Shown here piece by piece: positions 47,041 through 55,909 of a stretch of DNA of 62,614 nt. Each line of letters starts with the position of its first letter. Positions within the stretch are counted from its first letter, which is position 1. The notes beneath the pieces were generated by a model. The model was not told the origin of the DNA. It did no database searches and worked only from the letters and a program-made list of their open reading frames with translations. Source of the stretch: Candidatus Wolbachia massiliensis (GTDB taxonomy: Bacteria > Pseudomonadota > Alphaproteobacteria > Rickettsiales > Anaplasmataceae); the NCBI RefSeq assembly GCF_014771645.1, contig NZ_CP061738.1, forward strand, positions 1,184,043 to 1,246,656, in the 5' to 3' direction. Both the position numbers and the translations under genes were made by a program.

Positions 47041-47411
47041 TCTAAGGTCGCGTGCACAGCTATACAAACATTGCAATTTGAGCCTACCCGGGGGCCAGTG
47101 TCGGAGCGCACAACTATTGCAATTTGAGCCTACCCGGAGGCCAGTACTGGGATCTAGTTCTTTCTACATCGAAAGTGTTTCCCAGTGCTTGACCGCGATT
47201 CATTCGCAGGATGGTAGTGCCCCATATGATATCATCCCAATACTGACATCCAGAAAAAAAGGATGCCAGTACTGGTTTCCATAATCATCAAAAACGTTAT
47301 GTTTTAGCAGCTTATGCTCACCAAATCAGTTTGCTTGCAAACTCTTCTGGATCCCAGTACTGGGATGACATCATAAGGAGCGTTGCTGTTATTTCAGCCG
47401 CAGCGGGATCT
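47041..47411. repeat. Dispersed repeats incl. a 29-bp tandem-like pair
   Basis: ttgcaatttgagcctacccg starts both 47071-47099 and 47117-47145 (28 of 29 positions equal, 46-bp period). Then tcccagtgcttgaccgcgattcattcgcagg (shared with 40890-40925), catcccaatactgacatccag, an inverse ctggatcccagtactggg pair and the ccgcagcgggatctcagtcac end. Together with leader R5 this fills 46968-48052. A 68-codon frame here is repeat-made and not called. Confidence 0.65.
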
Positions 47412-47931
47412 CAGTCACAAATATTTAAGAAATTTACTAGATGGTGAAAAAGGCAAAAGGAGCCCTGTGATTATTTTCCGCTTTAAAGTACTGGCGTTTT
47501 TTATGTTTTAAACGCCTGACAAGCGAGATTTAGCTGTTTTTGATTTCAACTAACCTACGCTGCAATTGTTTAAAAAGTTTACCAAACAGAAAAAAAAGCA
47601 AAGAAAACCCGAGTTAGCTAACCATTTACTATCTCTGTCGAGTATTGACGTTTTTTGATGTCTTGGAACGCTTTATAAGCGCGTTCAGCTTATTTAGGTA
47701 AAAACCTAGATATAGATGAAGTTTTTTAAAGACATACAGCACCTTTGTACTGCAAAAAATTAAACATAAGACGCCGATACATTAAGTAATCCTTACCTTT
47801 TAATCTGCAGATTGGCGAAAGCAAATATAATAGCTTCACCTCTATGATAAGGAGAACGGCGAGGTTTGTCAAGTAACTTTTTGTTTTTGATGATGGCTGG
47901 GGTTGTTTTCAAATCTATGCAGTTGTTGTGG
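47412..47931 (-). repeat. Dispersed leader element, copy R5 (solo, two-module form)
   Basis: Read on the minus strand from the promoter at 47844-47872. Two successive modules each have a gcgttt/aagcg-type hairpin, an aaaaacgcca block and a tttgcttttttttc block, ending in gtaaatttcttaaatatttgtgactga. Layout equals copy R3 (14191-14705). No gene follows; the palindromic repeats do. Confidence 0.75.
47844..47872 (-). promoter_or_regulatory. Sigma-70-type promoter of leader element R5
   Basis: On the minus strand TTGACA (47867-47872), 17-bp spacer, TATCAT (47844-47849). Confidence 0.7.
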
Positions 47932-48052
47932 TGATATTTGGATAGCTCAACTATGAAAATTACTTTAATACCATAGAGTTTTCGGTATTTAAATTTACCT
48001 CGCCTGTTCAGCCAATTTTTATTACAATTGTGACAAAATAATTTTAACTTTT

Positions 48053-49402
48053 ATGAAAACTGTATATGTATGTCAATCCTGCGGTCATAGTACTGGTAGG
48101 TGGGTAGGAAGGTGCATTGCATGTGACAATTGGGATACGGTTGTTGAAGAAATAGTAGTAAAAACAGAGACAAGAAGCGTATCTGTCCCGATTTTAATGA
48201 AGGCATTGTCAGATAATGAAATTGTTACTCCCGATCGTTTTTTAACAGGAGTAGAAGAGCTAGATAGAGTTTTTGGCGGGGGTATCGTTCAAGGTGCAAG
48301 CATTTTAATTGGTGGTGAACCTGGAATTGGGAAATCTACCCTTTTGCTGAGAATTGCAGCTAATATTGCGCAGCTTTCTTCTTTTGAATGTCTTTATGTG
48401 TCAGGCGAGGAATCTTTAGAGCAGGTGAGCCTAAGAGCAAAGCGTCTTAAGATAAATGAGCCTAAAATTAAGCTTTTGTCTACAGTATCTTTAGCTGATG
48501 TAATAACAACAATAAGAGAAAATAGAAATATTAAGTTCCTGATAATTGATTCTATACAAACGATGTATGATAGCAAAGTTACATCAGCACCTGGAACTGT
48601 AACTCAGGTTCGCACTTGCGCCCATGAATTGACCATTCTTGCAAAACAATATGGTATTCCCCTTTTAGTGGTCGGTCATATAACTAAAGATGGGCAAATA
48701 GCAGGACCTAAAACTTTGGAACACATGGTGGATACTGTGCTATATTTCGAAGGGGAAAATAGTAATCAATATCGCATTCTGCGTGCCATTAAAAATAGAT
48801 TTGGCCCTGCAAATGAAATTGGCATTTTTGAGATGTCTGAGGCTGGATTAGTGCCTATTGATAATCCATCAGCATTATTTTTAGCAGGAGATGCTGATGA
48901 TAGGGAAGTTGTTGGCAGTGCCGTGTTTGCAGGAATTGAGGGTTCAAGACCAATTTTGATGGAAGTTCAAGCATTGATAGCAGAAACAAACATGGAAAAT
49001 CCAAGGAGAGCAGTAGTTGGATGGGATATTAATCGACTGGCTATGATTATCGCAGTGCTGAATGCTCGTTGTAAAATATCTTTACACAAAAAGGAGGTGT
49101 ACCTAAACATTGCAGGAGGGTTGAAAATACAGGAACCATCAGCTGATCTTGCTGTAGCCGCTTCCCTTTTTTCAAGTATAGTAAATTTACCGCTGCCAAC
49201 TTCTTCAATAATCTGTGGTGAAGTCGCACTTTCAGGTGAGATTAGAAACGTCTCACATGCTGATCTAAGGCTAAAAGAAGCACAAAAGTTAGGATTTAAA
49301 AAAGCGATTATGCCTAAAAATGGCAATTACTCTTCTCATGATATTGAAATAATAAGACTTGGTCACATAAGGGAATTAAAAGAAATCTTCAATCACAGTT
49401 AA
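48053..49402 (+). CDS. radA: DNA repair protein RadA
   Basis: 449 residues. N-terminal zinc finger with cysteines 7, 10, 21 and 24 (CQSCGHSTGRWVGRCIAC); RecA-like ATPase with GGEPGIGKSTLLL and the RadA-specific KNRFG; C-terminal Lon-protease-like domain (PSADLAVAASLFSS ... GEVALSGEIRNVS). It drives branch migration in recombination. The start is slightly downstream of the usual MAK- leader. Its stop overlaps the opposing ftsY stop by 14 bp. Confidence 0.97.
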   Translation: MKTVYVCQSCGHSTGRWVGRCIACDNWDTVVEEIVVKTETRSVSVPILMKALSDNEIVTPDRFLTGVEELDRVFGGGIVQGASILIGGEPGIGKSTLLLRIAANIAQLSSFECLYVSGEESLEQVSLRAKRLKINEPKIKLLSTVSLADVITTIRENRNIKFLIIDSIQTMYDSKVTSAPGTVTQVRTCAHELTILAKQYGIPLLVVGHITKDGQIAGPKTLEHMVDTVLYFEGENSNQYRILRAIKNRFGPANEIGIFEMSEAGLVPIDNPSALFLAGDADDREVVGSAVFAGIEGSRPILMEVQALIAETNMENPRRAVVGWDINRLAMIIAVLNARCKISLHKKEVYLNIAGGLKIQEPSADLAVAASLFSSIVNLPLPTSSIICGEVALSGEIRNVSHADLRLKEAQKLGFKKAIMPKNGNYSSHDIEIIRLGHIRELKEIFNHS

Positions 49403-50300
49403 ATAGTGCTTTGGCAAATTCTTTACTGGTGAATTCCCTCAAGTCCTCTATACTTTCGCCAATTCCTATAGCGTGTAATTTTACCTTATAGGCTTCTGCT
49501 AATCCAATGACCACTCCACCTTTAGCAGTGCCATCTAGCTTTGTTATAATTAATCCTGTGACATTAACCATTTTACTAAATGCCTCTAATTGGCTATAAG
49601 CATTTTGGCCGGTGGTCGCATCAAGAACTAAAATAACATCATGAGGAGCAGTACCATCCAATTTCTTTATCGTTCTATATATTTTTGATAACTCCTCCAT
49701 AAGGTTCACATTATTTTGTAGTCTGCCTGCTGTATCGATCAATACAACATCAACTTTGTCTTTTATAGCTTGACTCACAGCTCTATATGCCACACTTGCA
49801 GAATCGCTACCGTGTTCTCCAGTAACAATGGAGCAACTAGAACGTTCTGCCCAAATGTTTAGTTGCTCACTAGCAGCAGCTCTAAACGTGTCACACGCAA
49901 CAAGCATAACGGACTTTCCCATTTCCTTATACTTATATGCAAGCTTGCCTATGGTTGTAGTTTTACCATTACCATTTACTCCACATACCATTATTATATG
50001 TGGTTTTTTGTCCAAAGTTAGCGGTTGTACGACTGGGTTCAAAATAGCTTCTATTTCATCCATTAATTGCTGTGTGATAGTATTATGCTCGACTTCCTTG
50101 TCAAATTTGATGCTTGCGAGCCTATCAATAATCAACTTGGAGGTTTTATGACCAATATCCATGCTAATGAGCAATTCTTCTAGCTCATCCAAAAGCGACT
50201 GATTTAATTTTTTTTTGCCAGAGAAAATACTTTTTACTCCATCGCTAAAGCGGGAAGAAGTTTTCAACAAGCCCTTATAAAGGTTACTAAACAAACTCAA
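49389..50300 (-). CDS. ftsY: Signal recognition particle receptor FtsY
   Basis: 303 residues; the acidic A domain of E. coli FtsY is absent, leaving a compact NG protein as in other Rickettsiales. N domain LLDELEELLISMDIGHKTSK; G domain GVNGNGKTTTIGKLA, CDTFRAAASEQL, DTAGRLQNN, TKLDGTAKGG. It docks SRP-ribosome complexes at the membrane, with Ffh (43291). The promoter region is shared with iscU on the opposite strand. Confidence 0.97.
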   Translation of the reverse strand: MSLFSNLYKGLLKTSSRFSDGVKSIFSGKKKLNQSLLDELEELLISMDIGHKTSKLIIDRLASIKFDKEVEHNTITQQLMDEIEAILNPVVQPLTLDKKPHIIMVCGVNGNGKTTTIGKLAYKYKEMGKSVMLVACDTFRAAASEQLNIWAERSSCSIVTGEHGSDSASVAYRAVSQAIKDKVDVVLIDTAGRLQNNVNLMEELSKIYRTIKKLDGTAPHDVILVLDATTGQNAYSQLEAFSKMVNVTGLIITKLDGTAKGGVVIGLAEAYKVKLHAIGIGESIEDLREFTSKEFAKALFNCD

Positions 50301-50351
50301 GGGAATACTCCTCTTTAAATTATAAACTTAATTACAATATAGAGAATGACA

Positions 50352-50428
50352 TGCACTACGTGTATTTGTAAAGTTAAATACTCGTATTACTAGTATTCCT
50401 AAAGTTAAATACACGCATTACGAGTGTT
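50352..50428. promoter_or_regulatory. Operator-like repeat cluster between ftsY and iscU
   Basis: taaagttaaatac begins two 29-bp units (50369-50397 and 50400-50428, 25 of 29 equal, 31-bp period); the first contains an AATACT/AGTATT dyad. A third, inverted partial copy (cactacgtgtattt) lies at 50354-50367. The cluster ends 4 bp before the iscU -35. The spacing is about three helical turns, as expected for a cooperatively bound regulator. Which regulator is unknown. Confidence 0.5.
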
Positions 50429-50432
50429 TTTC

Positions 50433-50461
50433 TTTAGTTTTTAACCTAGATGTGTTATAAT
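50433..50461 (+). promoter_or_regulatory. Promoter of the iscU operon
   Basis: TTTAGT (50433-50438), 17-bp spacer, TATAAT (50456-50461), 27 bp before the iscU ATG. The -10 is a perfect consensus. Confidence 0.6.
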
Positions 50462-50488
50462 ATAGAGTAGCGGTTTACAGGTAATTTT

Positions 50489-50872
50489 ATGAGTTATAAT
50501 GAGAAAATTTTAGATCATTACGAAAATCCAAGAAATGTCGGTTCTTTGGATAAAAATGATCCAAACGTTGGCACTGGTCTGGTTGGTGCACCATCGTGCG
50601 GCGACGTTATGAAACTACAAATAAAGGTCAATGACAAAGGTGTTATTGAAGATGCTAAATTTAAAACTTTTGGTTGCGGTTCTGCGATTGCTTCAAGCTC
50701 TTTGCTTACAGAGATGATCAAAGGAAAAACTATTGAAGATGTAACACAGATAAAGAATACCCAAATAGTTGAAGAGTTGTCTTTGCCTCCAGTGAAGATA
50801 CACTGCTCGGTGCTTGCTGAAGACGCTATAAAAGCCGCTATTCATGATTATCAGAGTAAACAAAAGAATTAA
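50489..50872 (+). CDS. iscU: Fe-S cluster scaffold IscU
   Basis: 127 residues. Three cluster ligands: Cys37 in APSCGDVMKL with the exchange-promoting Asp39, the Cys of TFGCGSAIASSS, and the Cys of KIHCSVLAEDA. The chaperone-recognition motif LPPVK is intact just before the last cysteine. It builds [2Fe-2S] clusters from IscS-derived sulfur; iscS is not in this window. First gene of iscU-iscA-hscB-hscA, with its own promoter at 50433. Confidence 0.98.
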   Translation: MSYNEKILDHYENPRNVGSLDKNDPNVGTGLVGAPSCGDVMKLQIKVNDKGVIEDAKFKTFGCGSAIASSSLLTEMIKGKTIEDVTQIKNTQIVEELSLPPVKIHCSVLAEDAIKAAIHDYQSKQKN

Positions 50873-50877
50873 AAAGT

Positions 50878-51285
50878 ATGAGTGAACATCAAGGAGTAGG
50901 TAGTGCCGTAGAGAAAGATAAAAAGCTTATCGCTTTAACTGCAAGTGCAGTAGCGAGGGTAAGATATTTATTGGACAGAAAAAAGCATACTAGCTTTGAG
51001 GAATCAGAAGAAGCAATAGGAATCAGAGTGCTAATTAAACAAAAAGGATGTTCCGGTTTAAAATATGATATTGAATATGCGTATGATATTCGTCCTTTAG
51101 AGTCGATAATTGAAGAAAGTTGCAGTGATGGTCAAAAAGTCAAGGTGTTAATCGATCCAAAATCTGTCATGTTTATTCTTGGCTCTGAAATGGACTATGT
51201 AGAGGAAAAATTCTCATCGGGTTTTGTTTTTAAAAATCCCAATGAAAAGGGAAAGTGTGGTTGTGGAGAAAGTTTCCATGTCTAG
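50878..51285 (+). CDS. iscA: A-type Fe-S carrier IscA
   Basis: 135 residues, longer than the usual 107 by an N-terminal extension of about 20. LTASAVARVRYLL, IGIRVLIKQKGCSGLKYDI and the C-terminal GKCGCGESFHV provide the three conserved cysteines. It starts 5 bp after iscU and overlaps hscB by 8 bp, so it is the second gene of the operon. Confidence 0.96.
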   Translation: MSEHQGVGSAVEKDKKLIALTASAVARVRYLLDRKKHTSFEESEEAIGIRVLIKQKGCSGLKYDIEYAYDIRPLESIIEESCSDGQKVKVLIDPKSVMFILGSEMDYVEEKFSSGFVFKNPNEKGKCGCGESFHV

Positions 51286-51736
51286 AAACTATTTTGTGTT
51301 GTTTGAAATTGAACCAGCTTTTAATATCAGCTTTGATGAGTTAGAGAAAAAATATATCGAGCTAAGCAAAACTGATATAGATGAAAGACAGTCCCAAAAC
51401 ATGGAAAATATCAACAAAGCTTATCAAGTGTTAAAGTCCCCACTAAAACGTGCCGAGCATTTGTTGGATCTTTTTGGTGTAGAAACCCAAAATGATCATC
51501 TGGATCCTGAAGTGTTAAATGAATCAATGGAAATAAGAGAGTATTTGCTAGACTGTGATGATCTGCAATTTGCAAGTAGGATGATTGATGAAAAAATAAA
51601 AGGTTGCATTAAAAACCTAATTAATGCTTTTGCTGCAAAAAATTTTGATGAAGTTGCTACACAAATTTTAAGGTTGAAGTATTTATATAAGTCATTTGAG
51701 GAGGTAAAGAAAAATGCGGCCAATTCTAATTTCTGA
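51278..51736 (+). CDS. hscB: Co-chaperone HscB lacking the HPD motif
   Basis: 152 residues from the ATG at 51278 (MSRNYFVLFEIEPAFNISFDEL), which overlaps the iscA stop; the reading from 51224 would only add residues made from the iscA frame. The J-domain continues KKYIELSKTDIDERQSQNMENINKAYQVLKSPLKRAEHLL, where family members read about 11 residues more, including the HPD tripeptide that stimulates HscA. The C-terminal helical IscU-binding domain is present (DPEVLNESMEIREYLLD; KNLINAFAAKNFDEVATQIL). I infer a binding adaptor with impaired ATPase stimulation. Confidence 0.9.
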   Translation: MSRNYFVLFEIEPAFNISFDELEKKYIELSKTDIDERQSQNMENINKAYQVLKSPLKRAEHLLDLFGVETQNDHLDPEVLNESMEIREYLLDCDDLQFASRMIDEKIKGCIKNLINAFAAKNFDEVATQILRLKYLYKSFEEVKKNAANSNF

Positions 51737-53489
51737 ACCAAATTCAAATGAAGTAGTCTTTGGTATAGACCTTGGTACCACAAATTCTTTAATTGCCATG
51801 GTGAATAAAGTTGGTGATGTGGAAATATTTAAAGATGAAGAAGGAAGAGAGCTACTGCCTTCTGTTATTTCATGTGAAAATAACACATTGAAAACTGGCT
51901 ACGATGTTGGCGAACATGCTATCTGCTCGATAAAACGTTTAATGGGTAAGAGTGTTGAAGATTTGAACAAAGAAGATGTTAATTTTGAGATAGATAACGA
52001 AAGTGAAAAAGTTATTAGAGTGAAATGCTCAGATGAAAAGTATCTTACTCCTGTTGAGATTTCTGCTGAAATATTAAAAGCTTTATGCAAGAGAGTAGGA
52101 AAATCTATAGGAAGAAAAGTAAAAAAAGCAGTTATCACTGTACCAGCTTACTTTGACGATTCAGCACGTAATGCAACCAAATATGCAGCAAAATTAGCTG
52201 GCATAGAAGTGCTCCGCCTTATCAATGAGCCAACTGCTGCAGCGCTTTCTTATTCCATTGAAAAGAACAATGACAGCGGAATATACGCAGTGTATGATCT
52301 TGGTGGTGGAACATTTGATATTTCAATATTGAAATTACACCAAGGAGTGTTTCAAGTCCTTGCAGTTGGTGGTGATACCACACTTGGTGGTGATGATTTT
52401 GACTATCTGCTGAGTTCAATTGTACTTGATAAGTATAGGGAAAAGATAGGTTTAAACAAGGAGTCGAACCTCAATGTCATTCCAACACATAACGCTGGAA
52501 CCTGCAATATTCGTACCGTAAAAGAGTATCTAAGTGAAAATACATCAGGCATTTTTGAATTCATCATCGACGGCAAATTATTTGAATGCGAAATCACCAG
52601 AGAAGAATTCGAACAAGCAATTAGTCCTTTGGTTAAAAAAACTATCAGTATAGTTACTCGTACTATAGACGACATAGATCTGAAAATTGACGATATAAAA
52701 GGAATAATTTTAGTTGGTGGTGCAACTAGAGTGCCATTAGTTCAAAGCTCGCTAGTTAAACTTTTTGGAAATAAAGTGCTAAATGATGTAGATCCAGATA
52801 AAGCAGTTGCCATTGGAGCTGCCCTGCAAGCTCATTATTTAACTTCACATTCAAAAGATAAAAATATTCTTCTCGATGTTCTACCTTTATCACTTGGTAT
52901 AGAAACTATGGGAGGAATAGTTGAAAAAATTATACCGAGAAATATACCACTTCCTGTTTCGGAAACAAAAGAGTTTACCACTTACATTGATGGACAGACT
53001 GCAATGAAAATTCACGTTTGTCAGGGAGAACGTGAAATGATAGAGGATAACAAATCTCTAGCACAGTTTGAACTAAAAGGTATACCGCCACTACCTGCAG
53101 GTTTTGCAAAAGTTGAGATAGAATTTGCAGTTAATGTTGACGGAATATTGACTGTTACTGCAAAAGAAAAAACTACTGGAACTGAGCAGACAGTTGAAAT
53201 AAATTCAAGTTTTGGTTTAAGTGAAACCGATATTCAAAATATGGTTAGCCAGTCAATAAACAGCTTTGATGAAGATATAAAGGCTCGTTCCCTTGCAGAA
53301 GCTAAAGTTAGTGGGAATCAACTCATACATTTGATTGAAAGTAACAATATCTGCACTGGCAGAGAGCTAAAAAACTTATTACAAAATGCAAAAAACGCTC
53401 TACAAGGAAATGACTTGAATAAAATTAACAACGCTATCAGTGAATTAGAAAATTCCTGCTTAGAGTTATATGAGTCAACAAGTAGGTAG
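51714..53489 (+). CDS. hscA: Hsp70-type chaperone HscA
   Basis: 591 residues. The ATG at 51714 lies inside hscB but has a strong Shine-Dalgarno (gaggagg, near 51699-51705). ATPase domain: FGIDLGTTNSL, PAYFDDSARNATKYAAKLAG, LINEPTAAALSY, YDLGGGTFDISI, GGDTTLGGDDFD, LVGGATRVP. Substrate domain: LLDVLPLSLGIETMGGIVEKII and GEREMIEDNKSL. It drives cluster transfer from IscU. Residues near 253-266 (NLNVIPTHNAGTCN) fall on DNA resembling the dispersed repeat, where the family has different sequence. Last gene of the isc operon; convergent with lepB. Confidence 0.96.
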   Translation: MRPILISEPNSNEVVFGIDLGTTNSLIAMVNKVGDVEIFKDEEGRELLPSVISCENNTLKTGYDVGEHAICSIKRLMGKSVEDLNKEDVNFEIDNESEKVIRVKCSDEKYLTPVEISAEILKALCKRVGKSIGRKVKKAVITVPAYFDDSARNATKYAAKLAGIEVLRLINEPTAAALSYSIEKNNDSGIYAVYDLGGGTFDISILKLHQGVFQVLAVGGDTTLGGDDFDYLLSSIVLDKYREKIGLNKESNLNVIPTHNAGTCNIRTVKEYLSENTSGIFEFIIDGKLFECEITREEFEQAISPLVKKTISIVTRTIDDIDLKIDDIKGIILVGGATRVPLVQSSLVKLFGNKVLNDVDPDKAVAIGAALQAHYLTSHSKDKNILLDVLPLSLGIETMGGIVEKIIPRNIPLPVSETKEFTTYIDGQTAMKIHVCQGEREMIEDNKSLAQFELKGIPPLPAGFAKVEIEFAVNVDGILTVTAKEKTTGTEQTVEINSSFGLSETDIQNMVSQSINSFDEDIKARSLAEAKVSGNQLIHLIESNNICTGRELKNLLQNAKNALQGNDLNKINNAISELENSCLELYESTSR

Positions 53490-53493
53490 GAAT

Positions 53494-54240
53494 CTACACA
53501 ACTTTATGCAGTATCCTGTTCAATCTCAAAGCAACAGGTAGCCTGAAATTAAATGGTAACCAATCGACCTTTTTTAGCTTGAACGATAAACCAACCATGA
53601 TCACACGTCCAATAATATTTTCTGCTGGTACAAAACCAACTCCAGGAAACCTACTATCTAAAGAATTATTTCTATTGTCTCCCATAACGAAAAATTGATC
53701 GTTAGGTACGTAATAAACTGGAGTATTATATGATAGCTCATTGGAAACGTTATCTATCAAAATCTCATGCTTTTTGCCGTTGGAGAGCGTTTCTATGTAT
53801 CTTGGTATGCTGCGTTTTGATTCATAATCAAAAAAGCTTTCAATTTGCTTTCGCTCTACTTTCTGATCATTTAGATATAACTCTCCCTCTATCATTTGCA
53901 CTTTATCACCTGGTATGCCTATTACTCGCTTAACAAATCGAATACTATCATTGCTTGTAGGCTTGAAAACTATGATGTCACCACGCTCTGGAGGAGTATA
54001 AAAAATCCTGCCGCTAAAAATGTTTGGAGAAAACGGAAAGGAGTATTTACTGTAACCGTACGAATATTTACTAGTAAAAATGTAATCTCCTTCAAGTAAG
54101 GTACTTTTCATTGAACCAGAAGGTATATGAAACGGTTCGAATAAAAAAAAGCGTGCTAATAACACAATGAACAGCAGGAACCATAGTGAAGATAAAAATC
54201 TTCCCGTTCTTATCACCCAATTTTTGTTTAGTTCTTCCAA
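53494..54240 (-). CDS. lepB: Signal peptidase I
   Basis: 248 residues, one N-terminal membrane segment (SSLWFLLFIVLLARFFLFEPF). Catalytic Ser43 in IPSGSMKSTLLEGD and Lys104 in RFVKRVIGIPGD; GDNRNNSLDSRFPGVGFV is box E. It cleaves signal peptides of Sec substrates. Follows lgt on the same strand after about 110 bp that contain a long stem-loop. Confidence 0.96.
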   Translation of the reverse strand: MEELNKNWVIRTGRFLSSLWFLLFIVLLARFFLFEPFHIPSGSMKSTLLEGDYIFTSKYSYGYSKYSFPFSPNIFSGRIFYTPPERGDIIVFKPTSNDSIRFVKRVIGIPGDKVQMIEGELYLNDQKVERKQIESFFDYESKRSIPRYIETLSNGKKHEILIDNVSNELSYNTPVYYVPNDQFFVMGDNRNNSLDSRFPGVGFVPAENIIGRVIMVGLSFKLKKVDWLPFNFRLPVALRLNRILHKVV

Positions 54241-54296
54241 CTTTGTTTTTCTTATGAATTAAGCTTATTATAACACATAAATTGAAAAGGGTAGTA

Positions 54297-54351
54297 TGAC
54301 CTTACCCAAAAAAACTCTTTTCTTTCTCTCCACTTTTTCTGGGTAAGGTCA
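54297..54351 (-). promoter_or_regulatory. Stem-loop between lgt and lepB
   Basis: tgaccttaccc (54297-54307) and gggtaaggtca (54341-54351) form a perfect 11-bp stem with a 33-nt loop. The outer arm includes the lgt stop codon. On the minus strand it lies about 60 bp before the lepB start, so it may control read-through or mRNA stability. No typical U-tract. Confidence 0.45.
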
Positions 54352-55143
54352 CCTTTTCTCTATGTGACAGATTTCGTTTGAGTTTAATGCGCTCAAATAT
54401 ACGATTACTCCTAGCAAAATCATAGGCATTGAAAGCAACTGCCCCATAGTTAAATCAAGCCACAAATAGCCAATTTGATAGTCTGGCTCACGGAAAAATT
54501 CGACCATAAAACGCACAATTCCATACCATATAACTACAACGCCAGTCAGTGCACCACGATACAGTCTTATTCTAGTCAAGAAAAACAGTGAATTTGCAAC
54601 TGCAAAAAGTAGTAGTCCTTCAAAAAATGCTTCATAAAGCTGGCTTGGATGGCGCAGCAAATTATCACCACTCTCTGGGAATACCATACCCCAAGACATA
54701 GTTGTAACTTTGCCAAATAACTCTCCATTTATAAAATTGCCTATGCGGCCTAGAAATAGACCGATGGGAACTCCGCAAGAAACTAGGTCCAGTGTGTAAA
54801 ATATAGGAATGTTATGTCTTTTACACGAAATTATTACTGCAAGCAAAACTCCTATAGCACCACCATGAAATGACATCCCTCCTTTCCAAGTCTTCAATAT
54901 CTCAATAGGGTTGCTTATATGATAGATCGGATCATATATCAATACATAGCCAAGTCTGCCTCCAAGGATAATACCTATAATAGTGGCTGTTAATAACGAA
55001 TCATAAAAATTCTTAGTAAATATTTTTTGATTGTCTAGCTTATGTAAATACCAGTACGCAAACACTATGCCTAAAACATATGCTAAGGAATACCAATATA
55101 TAGAAACAGGACCAATGCTGAAAATTACTGGGCTCAAAGACAT
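54349..55143 (-). CDS. lgt: Prolipoprotein diacylglyceryl transferase
   Basis: 264 residues with about seven membrane spans. Signature GRIGNFINGELFG at 132-144, MSFHGGAIG near 90-98 and GGRLGYVLIYDP are present, as is HPSQLYEAFFEG. It attaches the lipid to the lipobox cysteine of prolipoproteins. Six bp downstream of smpB on the same strand; likely an smpB-lgt transcript. Confidence 0.97.
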   Translation of the reverse strand: MSLSPVIFSIGPVSIYWYSLAYVLGIVFAYWYLHKLDNQKIFTKNFYDSLLTATIIGIILGGRLGYVLIYDPIYHISNPIEILKTWKGGMSFHGGAIGVLLAVIISCKRHNIPIFYTLDLVSCGVPIGLFLGRIGNFINGELFGKVTTMSWGMVFPESGDNLLRHPSQLYEAFFEGLLLFAVANSLFFLTRIRLYRGALTGVVVIWYGIVRFMVEFFREPDYQIGYLWLDLTMGQLLSMPMILLGVIVYLSALNSNEICHIEKR

Positions 55144-55149
55144 ATTTCG

Positions 55150-55599
55150 CTATAAATTATTCTTGGATAATCTACTTTTTTCACGATCCCATTCTCTTTG
55201 TTTTATGGTTGCTCTCTTATCGTAAAGTTTTTTTCCTTTTACAATAGCAATTTTAGTTTTTGCTAATCCCTTGTCATTAAAATAAATTGAAAGCGGTACA
55301 ACAGTTATTCCAGCAGTCTTAATCTGACCAATTAATTTATTCATCTCTTTTTTGTGCAGAAGTAGTTTACGTTCCCTTTTTGGCTTATGATTTTTTTTGT
55401 TTGCAGCTTTATATTCTGCAATATGCATGTTATGCAGCCATATTTCACCATTCTTTTCGATAACATAGGCATCAGAAATGTTCGCCTTTCTTTCCCTTAG
55501 CGATTTAACTTCACTACTAAATAGAACCATACCTGCTTCAAATTCTTCTAAAACAAAATACTCGAACCTTGCTTTTCTATTTTCTGCAATAACTTCCAT
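55150..55599 (-). CDS. smpB: tmRNA-binding protein SmpB
   Basis: 149 residues. Oligosaccharide-binding-like fold with [55 protein letters not shown] and the basic tail [21 protein letters not shown] that enters the decoding centre. It rescues stalled ribosomes with tmRNA; the ssrA gene is not in this window. Confidence 0.97.
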   Translation of the reverse strand: MEVIAENRKARFEYFVLEEFEAGMVLFSSEVKSLRERKANISDAYVIEKNGEIWLHNMHIAEYKAANKKNHKPKRERKLLLHKKEMNKLIGQIKTAGITVVPLSIYFNDKGLAKTKIAIVKGKKLYDKRATIKQREWDREKSRLSKNNL

Positions 55600-55909
55600 A
55601 TTAAAAGGTATCCCTTCAGGCTTTAATATACTACAGGATTTTTAGCTACTGCAGCAATGTTAAAAAATAATATACACAGGTAATATCAAAAGACCTCGCT
55701 GCGTGCTAGCAGGATTTACGTTGAGAGATACCGAAGTTACGGGGTAAGCAATTGAGAAGGTTTTATGGATTAGTGCTCTAATTAGCATTCATACGTCATT
55801 AACATAATGAATGTATAAAAGTAGCAATTTTGTAATGTAGAAAATATTATGGCAATATTATGGAATTCTGAAAAGAATATAACTTGTGAGTTAATAAATA
55901 GTGAGAGTA
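55600..55909. other. Gene-free interval before IS copy B
   Basis: I see no coding frame, RNA gene or clear terminator. The DNA does not continue the PD-(D/E)XK pseudogene found on the other side of IS copy B. Confidence 0.5.

Noticed and set aside
47071-47145. Possible CRISPR-like direct repeats
   Set aside because: Only two units at a 46-bp period, with a 17-bp gap, no cas genes and no further copies; a simple local duplication.
47078-47284. 68-codon open frame after the small hypothetical gene
   Set aside because: Lies across the 29-bp repeat pair and palindromic repeats; no coding signal.
51224-51277. Longer N-terminus for HscB
   Set aside because: Those codons overlap the conserved iscA C-terminus (GKCGCGESFHV) in another frame and do not match HscB.
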